Assembly: GCA_947625135.1 (NCBI GenBank)
Contig: CANQNE010000012.1
Coordinates: forward strand, 1-63,382
Origin: an uncultured Lachnospiraceae bacterium
GTDB taxonomy: Bacteria; Bacillota; Clostridia; Lachnospirales; Lachnospiraceae
Direction of reading: 5' to 3'
DNA length: 63,382 nt
The notes under the pieces were generated by a model that was not told where the DNA came from, searched no databases, and saw only the letters and a program-made list of their open reading frames with translations. Position numbers and translations under genes: made by a program. Below, piece by piece: positions 43,205-51,566 of the stretch (the stretch's first letter is position 1; every line of letters starts with the position of its first letter).

Positions 43205-45145
43205 ATGAATCTGTTGGCAAAAATCAATAGGATACTGAAAGAGCAGGGACTCAGGTCCCTGCTGTATATTATCGGGCAGAAATTAAAAAATAACGTTTCC
43301 CCCGGGCAAAAGTATGCCGCTTATCTGCGCAACGAGCGCCGCAGGCGGAACGCCTGCAGAGGCCGGCAGCCGGAGGAGCAGTTTGCCCTGCTGGAAACGG
43401 GCCCGGATATTTTTTCCGGATTGGAGAAAGCCACTGCCGATTTTATCGCATTTGTTGAGCCGGGGGACAGTCTGTCGGAGGACTGGCGGCAGCGGGCATC
43501 GGATTATCTGAGACGGAATCCCCGGTGCAGGTTTCTGTACACGGATGAGGACCGGATCGAAGGAAAACGGCGGCAGGAGCCGGTGTTCAAACCGGACTGG
43601 TCCCCGGACACCTACCTGTCCTATGACTATGTGGGCGGGCTGATGATATTGGAACGGAAGCTGGCGGCTGCCGCAAAGGAGCAGATCTGTCACGGCGACC
43701 AGACATGCTTTCTTTATGAGCTGGGCCTGCGGGCTTCCGCAATGATCCCGGCGGACCAGATCGGCCATCTGCCGGAGGTACTCTATCACAGAAAAGCCGA
43801 CGCGCCGGTGAATGAGGCGTATCTTCTGGAACTGAAGCGGATCCTTCTTCAGGAATGGGGTCAGAAGGGCCGGGTGCAGTGGCAAACAGAGACAAAAACC
43901 GCGCAGGTGATCTATGAAACGTCCGGGCAGCCTCTGGTGAGCATTATCGTGCCGTCCAGAGATCATCCGGAGCTTCTGAATACCTGCATTTGTTCTGTAG
44001 AGCGGGACACGGCATATCAAAATGTGGAATGGATCGTGGTGGATAACGGCAGCAGCCCCCAAAACCGGGAGCAGTATGAGCGGCTTTGCGCCGGTACAAG
44101 ATATCCCTGCCGGTATTTCCATGAGCAGCGTTCCTTTAATTTTTCTGAAATGTGCAACAGGGGGGCCAGAGAGGCAAAGGGCGCGTTTTTGCTGTTCTTA
44201 AATGACGACATGGAGCTGCCGGCAGACGCATCCGGACAAAAACAAGCTGATTGGCTGGACAGAATGGCAGGGCAGGCATCTTTAGATCATGCGGGCGCAG
44301 TGGGCGCAAAGCTGTTGTACCCGGATTCCTCGATGATCCAGCATATCGGCATTGTGAATTATACAAGCGGCGCCGCTCATTTGCTCTGGCAGGCGGACGA
44401 CAGACAGAACCTGCCTTTTGGCAGGAATCATATCGTCCACAATTATGCCGCTGTCACCGGCGCCTGCCTGCTTGTTGACAGGAAAAAATTTAAAGAGGTT
44501 GGCGGTTTTTGCGAACGGCTTGCCGTGACCTTTAACGATGTGGATCTGTGTTTCCGGCTGCTGGAGGCCGGCTATTACAATGTGGTGAGGAGCGACGTGG
44601 TCTGGTATCATCATGAATCCCTGTCCCGGGGCGTGGATGTGCTTGACAGAAAGAAATATCTCCGGGGTCTGAAGGAGCGGGAGCTGCTGTTTGACATGCA
44701 CCCGGAGCTGATCGGGGTGGACCCTTTTTACAGTCCCAATCTGACCCAGACAAGACTGGATCACACCATGGATTATCCGAAAAAATGGCGGCTTTCAGGG
44801 AAAAAGGCAGAAAAGCCCGCAAAAGAGGACGGCCGGCTTCAATACAGGATTCTCAGGATCCGGCAGGGGGAGACGGTTGTCATAGAAGGCTGGGCTTACC
44901 GGAAGGAACATGGAAGCGAACCGGTAACGGTGTTGCTGGAAGATCAAAAAGGACGGTATCTTGCCTTTGAGACGGAAGCGGTCTACTCCCCCACCTTGAA
45001 GGAAGAACAGGGAAGCAGCCGCAACTTGAATTTTTCAGAATTTTTCTGCAGGATATCCCCGGAAGAAGCGCCTGCAGGCAAATACCGGCTGGGACTGCAG
45101 ATCAGAGACAGCCGGGTAATGATCAGAGAAATACAGTTGTTTTAA
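43205..45145 (+). CDS. Family 2 glycosyltransferase with degenerate first GT-A domain and C-terminal beta module
   Basis: 646 residues. Residues ~65-235 match only the latter part of a GT2 domain (FLYTDEDRIEG, FKPDWSPDTYLSYDYVGG); its nucleotide-binding strand and DxD are missing or reduced to FVEPGD. Residues ~243-510 are a complete GT2 domain (LVSIIVPSRDHPELLNTCIC, LFLNDDMELP, FNDVDLCFRLLEAGYYNV). Residues ~545-646 are a beta-rich module with VVIEGWAYRKEHG, like the one inserted in the previous gene's product. A rhamnosyltransferase role is likely from the family and from the rml genes. Its stop codon overlaps the stop of the opposing phosphomutase gene. Confidence 0.88.
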   Translation: MNLLAKINRILKEQGLRSLLYIIGQKLKNNVSPGQKYAAYLRNERRRRNACRGRQPEEQFALLETGPDIFSGLEKATADFIAFVEPGDSLSEDWRQRASDYLRRNPRCRFLYTDEDRIEGKRRQEPVFKPDWSPDTYLSYDYVGGLMILERKLAAAAKEQICHGDQTCFLYELGLRASAMIPADQIGHLPEVLYHRKADAPVNEAYLLELKRILLQEWGQKGRVQWQTETKTAQVIYETSGQPLVSIIVPSRDHPELLNTCICSVERDTAYQNVEWIVVDNGSSPQNREQYERLCAGTRYPCRYFHEQRSFNFSEMCNRGAREAKGAFLLFLNDDMELPADASGQKQADWLDRMAGQASLDHAGAVGAKLLYPDSSMIQHIGIVNYTSGAAHLLWQADDRQNLPFGRNHIVHNYAAVTGACLLVDRKKFKEVGGFCERLAVTFNDVDLCFRLLEAGYYNVVRSDVVWYHHESLSRGVDVLDRKKYLRGLKERELLFDMHPELIGVDPFYSPNLTQTRLDHTMDYPKKWRLSGKKAEKPAKEDGRLQYRILRIRQGETVVIEGWAYRKEHGSEPVTVLLEDQKGRYLAFETEAVYSPTLKEEQGSSRNLNFSEFFCRISPEEAPAGKYRLGLQIRDSRVMIREIQLF

Positions 45146-46836
45146 TCTACATTTTGATGAAAAACAGGGTCGGCTTCAAGACGTGCCAGCCGCTGCCGGG
45201 CATCGTCGGCGTCCCGTCCCTTTACGCCAAGATAGAACTTGATCTTGGGCTCTGTGCCGGAGGGGCGCATGCAGCACCAGCCGTCCTCCGCCAGAGAAAA
45301 ATATAATACGTTGGAGGAAGGCAGTCCCGTCTTTTCCGGACAGAGATAATCCCGCATCTCGATCACGGAAAATCCGCCGATCTGCTTTGGCGGCGCCTGC
45401 CGGATCTCTTCCATCATCCGGCGGATCTGTTCCGCGCCCTCCGCGCCTGTCAGCGTCAGTGACAGCAGCGTCTCTTTATAATATCCATAACGTTCATATA
45501 AGGTTTCCATCTGTTCCCACAATGTCTTGTTCTGTGACCGGTAATAGGCTGCCGCTTCACAGAGCGCCATGACGGCTACAATGGCGTCCTTGTCCCGGGC
45601 GTAAGTGCCGATGAGGCATCCGTAGCTTTCCTCATAGCCAAAGAGATAGGTGTGGTTTTTCTGTTCTTCAAACCGTTTGATCTGTTCCCCGATATATTTA
45701 AATCCGGTGAGGGTCTCGATGACTGCCGTGTGATAGCGGGCTGCCGCCACCTTTGACATGTTTCCGGTGACGATGGTCTTTACGATAGCGCCGTTCTCCG
45801 GCAGTATATGAAGGCTTTGCCGCTGGGAAAGTTCATATTCACAGAGGAGCATGCCGGACATATTTCCCGTCAGCTCCCGGTAGTTCCCGTTCTGATCCCG
45901 CACATAAGCGCCCAGACGATCCGCGTCGGGATCGGTAGCCAGTACCAGATCCGCCTGCACTTCTCTGGCGAGGGCAAGGGCAAGGGTAAAAGCCTGCTTG
46001 TCCTCCGGATTGGGAGAGCTGACGGTGGGGAAATCGCCGTCGGGCTGCTCCTGCTGGGGAACAACGGTAACATGGGTAAAGCCGATCTCCTTCAGAATCC
46101 GTTTGGCAAGCATACCGCCGGTGCCATGGAGGGGCGTATAGACGATCCGGAGATCTTTTCCATAGAGGGGAATACATTCCGGATGGAGCAGCTGGGCTTT
46201 CAGCTGTTGGATATAGGCGTCGTCGATCTCTCTGCCGATGATCTGCAGAAGCCCGCTCTGCAGGGCTGCTTCTTTTTTCATGGTTTTGCACTGGTCGTAA
46301 CCGGCTACCTGATTGACCTGATCGATAATGGCTTTGTCCAGAGGGGGCGTGATCTGACCGCCGTCCCGGTAATAGACCTTGTAGCCGTTATACTGAGGCG
46401 GATTGTGGCTGGCGGTGATCACCACGCCCGCCGTACAGCCCAGATATCTTACGGCAAAGGACAGCTCCGGCGTAGGGCGCAGATCCTCAAACAGATAGGA
46501 GCGGATGCCGTTTGCGCACAGGCACAGGGCCGTGTGCAGGGCAAATTGCGACGAACAGCGGCGGGAGTCAAAGGCGATGACTACCCCATCCTCCTTTCCG
46601 CCTGTTTTCAAAATGTAATCGGCAAGCCCCTGGGTGGCCTTCCCTACAGTATAGAGATTCATGCGGTTGGTTCCGGCGCCGAGGATTCCCCGCAGACCGC
46701 CGGTGCCAAAGGACAGTTCCCGGTAAAAGCGGTCCCGGATCTCGTCCTCATCCCCCTGTATGGCCTGCAGTTCTTCCTTTGTATGCCGGTCAAAATATGG
46801 GTTTGTCAGCCATTCTTCATATCGCTGTCTGTACAT
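45142..46836 (-). CDS. Phosphohexomutase (phosphoglucomutase/phosphomannomutase, PgcA group)
   Basis: 564 residues, the size of Firmicute PgcA. Early block SFGTGGLRGILGAGTNRMNLY; phosphoserine loop VVITASHNPPQYNGYKVY; metal loop LATDPDADRLG; sugar loop GYEESYGCLIG; phosphate site MRPSGTEPKIKFYLGV. It would give glucose-1-phosphate for RmlA and possibly mannose-1-phosphate for ManC. I start it at 46836 because GGAGG lies 6 nt before that ATG on the minus strand; a longer reading from 46902 would begin inside the likely -10 box. It is the only minus-strand gene inside the polysaccharide locus before 48300. Confidence 0.94.
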   Translation of the reverse strand: MYRQRYEEWLTNPYFDRHTKEELQAIQGDEDEIRDRFYRELSFGTGGLRGILGAGTNRMNLYTVGKATQGLADYILKTGGKEDGVVIAFDSRRCSSQFALHTALCLCANGIRSYLFEDLRPTPELSFAVRYLGCTAGVVITASHNPPQYNGYKVYYRDGGQITPPLDKAIIDQVNQVAGYDQCKTMKKEAALQSGLLQIIGREIDDAYIQQLKAQLLHPECIPLYGKDLRIVYTPLHGTGGMLAKRILKEIGFTHVTVVPQQEQPDGDFPTVSSPNPEDKQAFTLALALAREVQADLVLATDPDADRLGAYVRDQNGNYRELTGNMSGMLLCEYELSQRQSLHILPENGAIVKTIVTGNMSKVAAARYHTAVIETLTGFKYIGEQIKRFEEQKNHTYLFGYEESYGCLIGTYARDKDAIVAVMALCEAAAYYRSQNKTLWEQMETLYERYGYYKETLLSLTLTGAEGAEQIRRMMEEIRQAPPKQIGGFSVIEMRDYLCPEKTGLPSSNVLYFSLAEDGWCCMRPSGTEPKIKFYLGVKGRDADDARQRLARLEADPVFHQNVD

Positions 46837-46900
46837 AATAACCTCCTGATCCTGACAGATCGGCGCTTTGCAGCGCTTCGCCTGTTTTTCTTCTGCTGTC

Positions 46901-46906
46901 ATTATA
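46901..46906 (-). promoter_or_regulatory. -10 box of the phosphohexomutase promoter
   Basis: TATAAT on the minus strand, with a weak TATGCA -35 candidate 17 nt upstream. The 65-nt leader contains a GCGCTGCAAAGCGC hairpin. It overlaps the first codon of the longer reading frame, which argues against that longer start. Confidence 0.5.
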
Positions 46907-47028
46907 TCATAAACTCAGGCGGCTGCATAAATTTATTTGCATTTGACAAAAGATAATGATAGGATAAGAAAGTAGTAACGACGGAAAATAAAAACTGCAG
47001 GAAAGCGCAGAGAAATGGAGAATCAATC

Positions 47029-48165
47029 ATGCGGATCGGAATTGACGGATCTGCCCTTGTGAAAGAGGCTGCCGGTATCGGACAGTGGATCTTGCAGGTG
47101 ATGCAGAATCTGATGAAGATAGATAAGGAAAATGAATATTATATCGTGACATACGATAAGATCAAGCTGCCCTTTGCGCTGGCGGACAACTGGCAGATTC
47201 TTTATTATGGAGGAAAAAAGAACCGGCAGATCAATTTTTTGTTTACGCTGCCGGGTATTTTGCGGAAACATAAGATTGAACTGTTTCTTGGAACAAGGCA
47301 TTATCTGCCGCCCTTTAACAAAAAGCGGATCACGTATGTGGCGGTAGTGCATGATCTGATCCCGCTGTATATGCCGGAGCTGTTTACAAAGGAACATAAG
47401 CAGCGGTTCCGTTTTTTCACGGAGCTTTGCCGGAGACAGGCGGATGCGGTGATCGCCGTGTCCAATGCTACAAGAAAAGACGTGCTGTACTACATGAAGT
47501 TCCCGGAAGAAAAAGTAAAGGTGATCTATGAGGGAGCCAATCCCAGATTTAACGAGGAGCGGGATGAAGCGGGGATCCGGGAAACCATGGAGAAATATCA
47601 CATAGACAGCGATTATATTTTATGTCTGTCTACAGTGGAGCCGAGAAAAAATATGCTTCGCACGATCCAGGCTTATGAGCAGTGCGTGCTGGAAAAACAG
47701 CTTCCCTACAAGCTGGTGATCGTGGGCGGCTCCGGCTGGAACAACGGTGCTATTTATGATTATGTACAGCAGCATCAGCTGCAGAAATATGTGATCTTTA
47801 CCGGTTATGTATCTAACGAAGAGGTCAAGCACATTTATGCCAATGCGACGCTGTTTATCTATGCCTCTCTCTGCGAGGGCTTTGGGATTCCGGTACTGGA
47901 GGCAATGCAGAGCGGTATTCCCGTGATCACTTCCAATGTGTCTTCTATGCCGGAGGTGGCTGGCAATGCCTGTGAACTGATCGACCCTTATCAGATCGAG
48001 GAACTGAAAGAGGCGATCCTGCGGGTGCTGGGTTCTGAGGAAAGACGGAACGCCATGCGCCGGATGGGACTTGCCCAGGCAAAGCAGTTCAGCTGGGAAA
48101 AATGCGCGAGAGAGGTGTGGCAGTATATGATGTCTGTGGCGGAGCAGGATTCTTTACGCCGATAG
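47029..48165 (+). CDS. GT4 family glycosyltransferase (mannosyltransferase B-like)
   Basis: 378 residues, GT-B fold. RIGIDGSALVKEAAGIGQWI is the N-terminal glycine-rich acceptor loop, HDLIPLYMPELFTKEHKQRF follows, then LCLSTVEPRKNMLRTIQAYE and the donor motif YASLCEGFGIPVLEAMQSGI (E-x7-E). Sequences with this HDL-IPL and EPRKN pattern include WbdA/MtfB-like mannosyltransferases of polymannose and D-rhamnan O-antigens. A TTGACA at 46943-46948 lies upstream but no good -10 is at the usual distance. It is divergent from the phosphomutase gene and convergent with the LCP gene. Confidence 0.88.
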   Translation: MRIGIDGSALVKEAAGIGQWILQVMQNLMKIDKENEYYIVTYDKIKLPFALADNWQILYYGGKKNRQINFLFTLPGILRKHKIELFLGTRHYLPPFNKKRITYVAVVHDLIPLYMPELFTKEHKQRFRFFTELCRRQADAVIAVSNATRKDVLYYMKFPEEKVKVIYEGANPRFNEERDEAGIRETMEKYHIDSDYILCLSTVEPRKNMLRTIQAYEQCVLEKQLPYKLVIVGGSGWNNGAIYDYVQQHQLQKYVIFTGYVSNEEVKHIYANATLFIYASLCEGFGIPVLEAMQSGIPVITSNVSSMPEVAGNACELIDPYQIEELKEAILRVLGSEERRNAMRRMGLAQAKQFSWEKCAREVWQYMMSVAEQDSLRR

Positions 48166-48242
48166 GAACCGGAGAGGAGTATTTTAAAAGCAGCAGCTGC
48201 CGGAGCAGATATGGGAACGAAAACAGAAAACGGATAACAGAG

Positions 48243-48288
48243 AAAAGAGGATGCCCAAAGTCATGTGACTTGCAGGACATCCTCTTTT
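48243..48288. terminator. Bidirectional terminator between GT4 and LCP genes
   Basis: AAAAGAGGATG (48243-48253) pairs with CATCCTCTTTT (48278-48288), and AAGTCA/TGACTT forms an inner stem. A-tract and T-tract flanks allow use on both strands. Confidence 0.88.
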
Positions 48289-48308
48289 ATGTAAAAAAGT
48301 TATATCAG

Positions 48309-49859
48309 TTATTCGGAACCGGAGCCGGAATCGCTGCCGGAGCCGTCGCCGCCGGAGCTGCTGCCGCCGGAGCCATCGTCGCCGGAATTGTCATAGGAGC
48401 CGGAACCGTCGCCGCCGGAACTGCTGTCGCCGGAGCCATCGCCGCCGGAGCCGTCGTCGCCGGAATTGTCATAGGAACCGGAGCCGTCGTCACCGGAATT
48501 GTCGTAAGAGCCATCGTCACCGGAATTGTCATAGGAACCGGAGCCGTCGTCACCGGAATTGTCGTAAGAGCCATCGTCACCGGAATTGTCATAAGAACCG
48601 GAGCCGTCATCACCGGAGCCGCTTTCGTCATAGTCGTAATCGGGATGTGAGTAAGAAGACCCATCATCCTCATCCACATAATTGTCGTCGCTGCCGGAGG
48701 AATAATCCTCCCGCTGGTAAGGATCGATGTCGGAATCGTTTCCTTCCCGGTAAATACCCAGTTCCTCGTCAATGTGATTGGAAATTTCATACACCAGATC
48801 AGAGGGCGTGTAATCTGTATCACCATATAAATACTGGTGAAGGGCGATCACATTGGCCGCCATGTCGTCCGGATAAACATAAGAAGGATCATCTTTTTTA
48901 TTGAAGGGGAATCCGGACTGTCCGTTTTCCTCGTCAAGGTTGTATTTTCTTACGGAATTCACAAGAGAAAGCATTTGCTTGGTAGTAAGATCCGTTCGCA
49001 GCTGGGGCGCTACCAGTTCTACCAGAGATACCAGGGTGTCCAGATTGGCCGCCTGTGCTTTTTTGGCCGCCAGCATCATGACGGTACGCTGTCTCTCTGC
49101 CCGTTTATAATCGTCGCCCAGGGTGTGGCGTACCCGCCCGTAAGCGGTGGCCTGTACGCCGTCCAGTTGATAGACGCCAGGTTCTACAATATGCTCGGAA
49201 TTGGAACCGGTGATCCTGTTGATTTCGTCAATGTACTGATTGATATCCTTACATTCCGCCTGAGTCAGCTCCAGCTCCACGCCTCCCAGCGTGTCGATCA
49301 CATTTGCTACGATGCCGAAATTTACAGACACAAAGTTGTCGATCTCGATATCCAGATTCCGCTCCAGCATATCAATGGAGAAATAAGGGCCGGCGTCCTT
49401 GGATTCATCGCCGGGCACCTTGTTGGCGGAGCCATAGAAATAAGCATGGGTGGCTTTGTCATAAATGTATTCGCCGCTTTCGTAATAGTTTTTCCGGCGC
49501 ATCTGCATGTAAGTATCCCGGTAAACGGAAAGCAGCTTCACGTCCCCGGTGCCCCTGTTGATGCTGATGATCATGATACAGTCGGAACGCTTGTCGCCGT
49601 AATCGCTTGTGTTCATGGTTGTCAGGGAATCGGCATCCCGGGAGTCAAGGCCGAAGAAAGCGATGTTCCAGAAGCCGGTGTCCTGTTCGCCATCTACAGG
49701 TTCCTCAGAGGTGGAAGCAATATCGTCCTGCTCCATCTTCGATATGGCGTTTTTGATACGCGAAATACGGGGGTAGGCGTAAGCAAAGATACCCACGCAT
49801 ACGAGGCACAGAAGAATCAGGGCAATGTTGATCCCAAGTTTTAGTTTTCTCTTGTTCAT
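48309..49859 (-). CDS. LytR-CpsA-Psr family cell-wall polymer ligase with long acidic repeat tail
   Basis: 516 residues. A membrane anchor at ~10-28 precedes the LCP domain (~60-330): WNIAFFGLDSRDADSLTTM, SDCIMIISINRGTG, LLSVYRDTYMQMRR, and YGRVRHTLGDDYKRAERQR with the conserved arginines. The LCP family moves polymers from undecaprenyl pyrophosphate to peptidoglycan or protein outside the cell. Residues ~385-516 are Gly/Ser/Asp repeats (DNSGDDGSGSY units), highly acidic and probably disordered. Its neighbour is the initiating sugar transferase; together they start and end the polymer pathway. Start 49859 follows GGAGG on the minus strand. Confidence 0.94.
   Translation of the reverse strand: MNKRKLKLGINIALILLCLVCVGIFAYAYPRISRIKNAISKMEQDDIASTSEEPVDGEQDTGFWNIAFFGLDSRDADSLTTMNTSDYGDKRSDCIMIISINRGTGDVKLLSVYRDTYMQMRRKNYYESGEYIYDKATHAYFYGSANKVPGDESKDAGPYFSIDMLERNLDIEIDNFVSVNFGIVANVIDTLGGVELELTQAECKDINQYIDEINRITGSNSEHIVEPGVYQLDGVQATAYGRVRHTLGDDYKRAERQRTVMMLAAKKAQAANLDTLVSLVELVAPQLRTDLTTKQMLSLVNSVRKYNLDEENGQSGFPFNKKDDPSYVYPDDMAANVIALHQYLYGDTDYTPSDLVYEISNHIDEELGIYREGNDSDIDPYQREDYSSGSDDNYVDEDDGSSYSHPDYDYDESGSGDDGSGSYDNSGDDGSYDNSGDDGSGSYDNSGDDGSYDNSGDDGSGSYDNSGDDGSGGDGSGDSSSGGDGSGSYDNSGDDGSGGSSSGGDGSGSDSGSGSE
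48481..48600 (-). repeat. 60-bp tandem duplication in the LCP tail
   Basis: Positions 48481-48540 and 48541-48600 are identical except for one base (ATAGG versus ATAAG near the end of each). Shorter partial copies flank them. Each unit encodes two DNSGDDGS-type motifs. Confidence 0.92.
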
Positions 49860-49877
49860 GATTGGTCATCCTCCAGA

Positions 49878-51281
49878 TTAGTAAGCATTTTTATTGATAA
49901 AGCCTTTAAAAACAGTGAGAAATAAAATTTTGATATCAAAGCCGAGGGTCCAGTTCTCAATATAGTAGAGATCGTAATCGATCCGCCGTTTGATGGACGT
50001 ATCTCCCCGGTAGCCGTTCACCTGCGCCCAGCCGGTGAGCCCGGGCCGGATCTGGTGCTTCACCATGTAGCGGGGGATCTCCTCGCGAAACTTTTCTACA
50101 AAATAGGGCCGCTCCGGACGGGGGCCGACCAGACTCATATCACCCTTCAGTACATTGAACAGCTGTGGAAGCTCGTCCAGACTGGTCTGCCGGATAAAAT
50201 GGCCGAAGCCGGTGATCCGGGGATCATCCTTCGTGGTCCATGCCTTTCGCTCAGACTTTTCAGATTGTACATTCATGGAACGGAATTTATACATCTGAAA
50301 CGTGTGATTGTGCAGGCCAACCCGTTCCTGCGTAAAGATCAGCGGGCCGGGAGAGGTCAGCTTGATCAGCAGGCTGACGATCAGCATAACGGGCGAAAAA
50401 AGGATGATAAGGAAAAAGGCGCCCACAAGGTCAAAGATCCGCTTTACTACACTGTTGAATGTCTCCGCAAGGGGAACGTGGCGGATATTGATCACGGGAA
50501 GTCCAAACAGGTCTTCCGTGTAGGGGCTTGTGGGAATGATATTATTGTAATCCGGTATAAATTTTGTATGCACACCGGATTTCTCACACATGTTCACGAT
50601 CCGTTCCAGCTTGTCATATTCGTTCAGGCTCAGCGTAATGGCAATCTCATCCAGCTTATTCTCCGGCAGGATCACAAGAAGATTATCGATCCGGCCAAGT
50701 ACCTTGACTCCCCGGTATTCCCTGCCATGCTCTACATTGTCGTCCAAAATGCCCCGGACAATATATCCCCACTGGGGATTGGCGATGATCCGATCAATAT
50801 AGGATTCCGCAGCCCGGGAGTAACCCACTAACAGTATGTGCTTCAGATTGAAGCCCTGCTTGCGGATCCGATTCAGAGAATAGCGCAGAAAAAAACGGAA
50901 CAGTATTTCCAGTCCGATGTTCAAACAGAAAAAAACAAAGAGCATCTCACGGGAAAAGGAGGGCTCATTGATCAGATACAGGATCAGTATAAACAGGAGG
51001 AGCCCCACGCCGTTGGCCTTAATGATGTTGCTCAGTTCGTATCTTCTGCCGGATAAACGTTTTGGCGTATATAAATGAAAAAAATAAAACAAAAACAAAT
51101 ATGCCGGCACGATAAAAACCAGCGCGGTCATATAAGTCCTTACGGAAAGGGCTTCGCCCTCGGTTGAGAGCAGGCCGCTGCGGAATTTGATAAACCATGC
51201 CAGAACGTAGGAAAGGATAATAACAAACGCATCGATCACAATGTGCAGCCGATTTAAGCGTTTCTGATTATCTTTGATCAA
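49878..51281 (-). CDS. Undecaprenyl-phosphate sugar phosphotransferase (WcaJ/WbaP-type initiating transferase)
   Basis: 467 residues. Four N-terminal membrane helices (~10-125), a Rossmann-like CoA-binding domain (~140-265, [20 protein letters not shown]), one re-entrant helix (~285-308) and the catalytic bacterial sugar transferase domain (~270-467): [58 protein letters not shown], and [18 protein letters not shown]. It transfers the first sugar-1-phosphate to undecaprenyl phosphate on the cytosolic side. TTG at 51281 is the start, with AGGTG 5 nt before it. Confidence 0.94.
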   Translation of the reverse strand: MIKDNQKRLNRLHIVIDAFVIILSYVLAWFIKFRSGLLSTEGEALSVRTYMTALVFIVPAYLFLFYFFHLYTPKRLSGRRYELSNIIKANGVGLLLFILILYLINEPSFSREMLFVFFCLNIGLEILFRFFLRYSLNRIRKQGFNLKHILLVGYSRAAESYIDRIIANPQWGYIVRGILDDNVEHGREYRGVKVLGRIDNLLVILPENKLDEIAITLSLNEYDKLERIVNMCEKSGVHTKFIPDYNNIIPTSPYTEDLFGLPVINIRHVPLAETFNSVVKRIFDLVGAFFLIILFSPVMLIVSLLIKLTSPGPLIFTQERVGLHNHTFQMYKFRSMNVQSEKSERKAWTTKDDPRITGFGHFIRQTSLDELPQLFNVLKGDMSLVGPRPERPYFVEKFREEIPRYMVKHQIRPGLTGWAQVNGYRGDTSIKRRIDYDLYYIENWTLGFDIKILFLTVFKGFINKNAY

Positions 51282-51566
51282 TTTATCACCTGATTTCGTA
51301 TTGAGCGGCAGTCTGCCTCTTTACAAAAGCGATGGCTATATTATCATATAAAGTATTTCGCACAATATCAAACTATATAATACATGAAATGTATGGAAAG
51401 TACAATGATTTTTTTGTGAACTTTATGTAAATCTACCTATTATTACATGAATAAAAAAGGGGCAAAATAAGAAAACGGAAAAACAAAGTTTGTTAATTTT
51501 TTCTACACAATTTCTACACAAATGACTGATAGACTGTGTCCAGATTAAAAGAAAGGGGTCATTGAT
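51282..51566. other. AT-rich divergent intergenic region
   Basis: 285 nt between the sugar transferase (-) and htrA (+). Apart from the tandem repeat at 51500-51521 it holds long A/T runs and no convincing full promoter on either strand; TTGTTA at 51489 could be part of one for htrA. Confidence 0.6.
51500..51521 (+). promoter_or_regulatory. Tandem 11-bp direct repeat upstream of htrA
   Basis: TTTCTACACAA occurs twice with no gap (51500-51510 and 51511-51521), 45 nt before the htrA start. One-turn direct repeats at this distance are typical sites for OmpR-type response regulators. htrA in Bacillus is controlled by CssR; a similar control is possible here. Confidence 0.55.

Noticed and set aside
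46837-46902. Longer N-terminus for the phosphohexomutase
   Set aside because: It would begin inside a TATAAT -10 box, and a strong GGAGG fits the internal ATG at 46836.
48102-48650. Plus-strand frame full of AGA/IVIGTG repeats, resembling a pentapeptide-like or collagen-like protein
   Set aside because: It is the reverse reading of the Gly/Ser/Asp repeat tail of the LCP gene; it has no ribosome site and starts inside the GT4 gene.
26522-51281. Horizontally acquired island
   Set aside because: No integrase, transposase, att-like repeats or tRNA at its edges, and base composition looks like the surroundings; a numeric GC and codon analysis could still change this.
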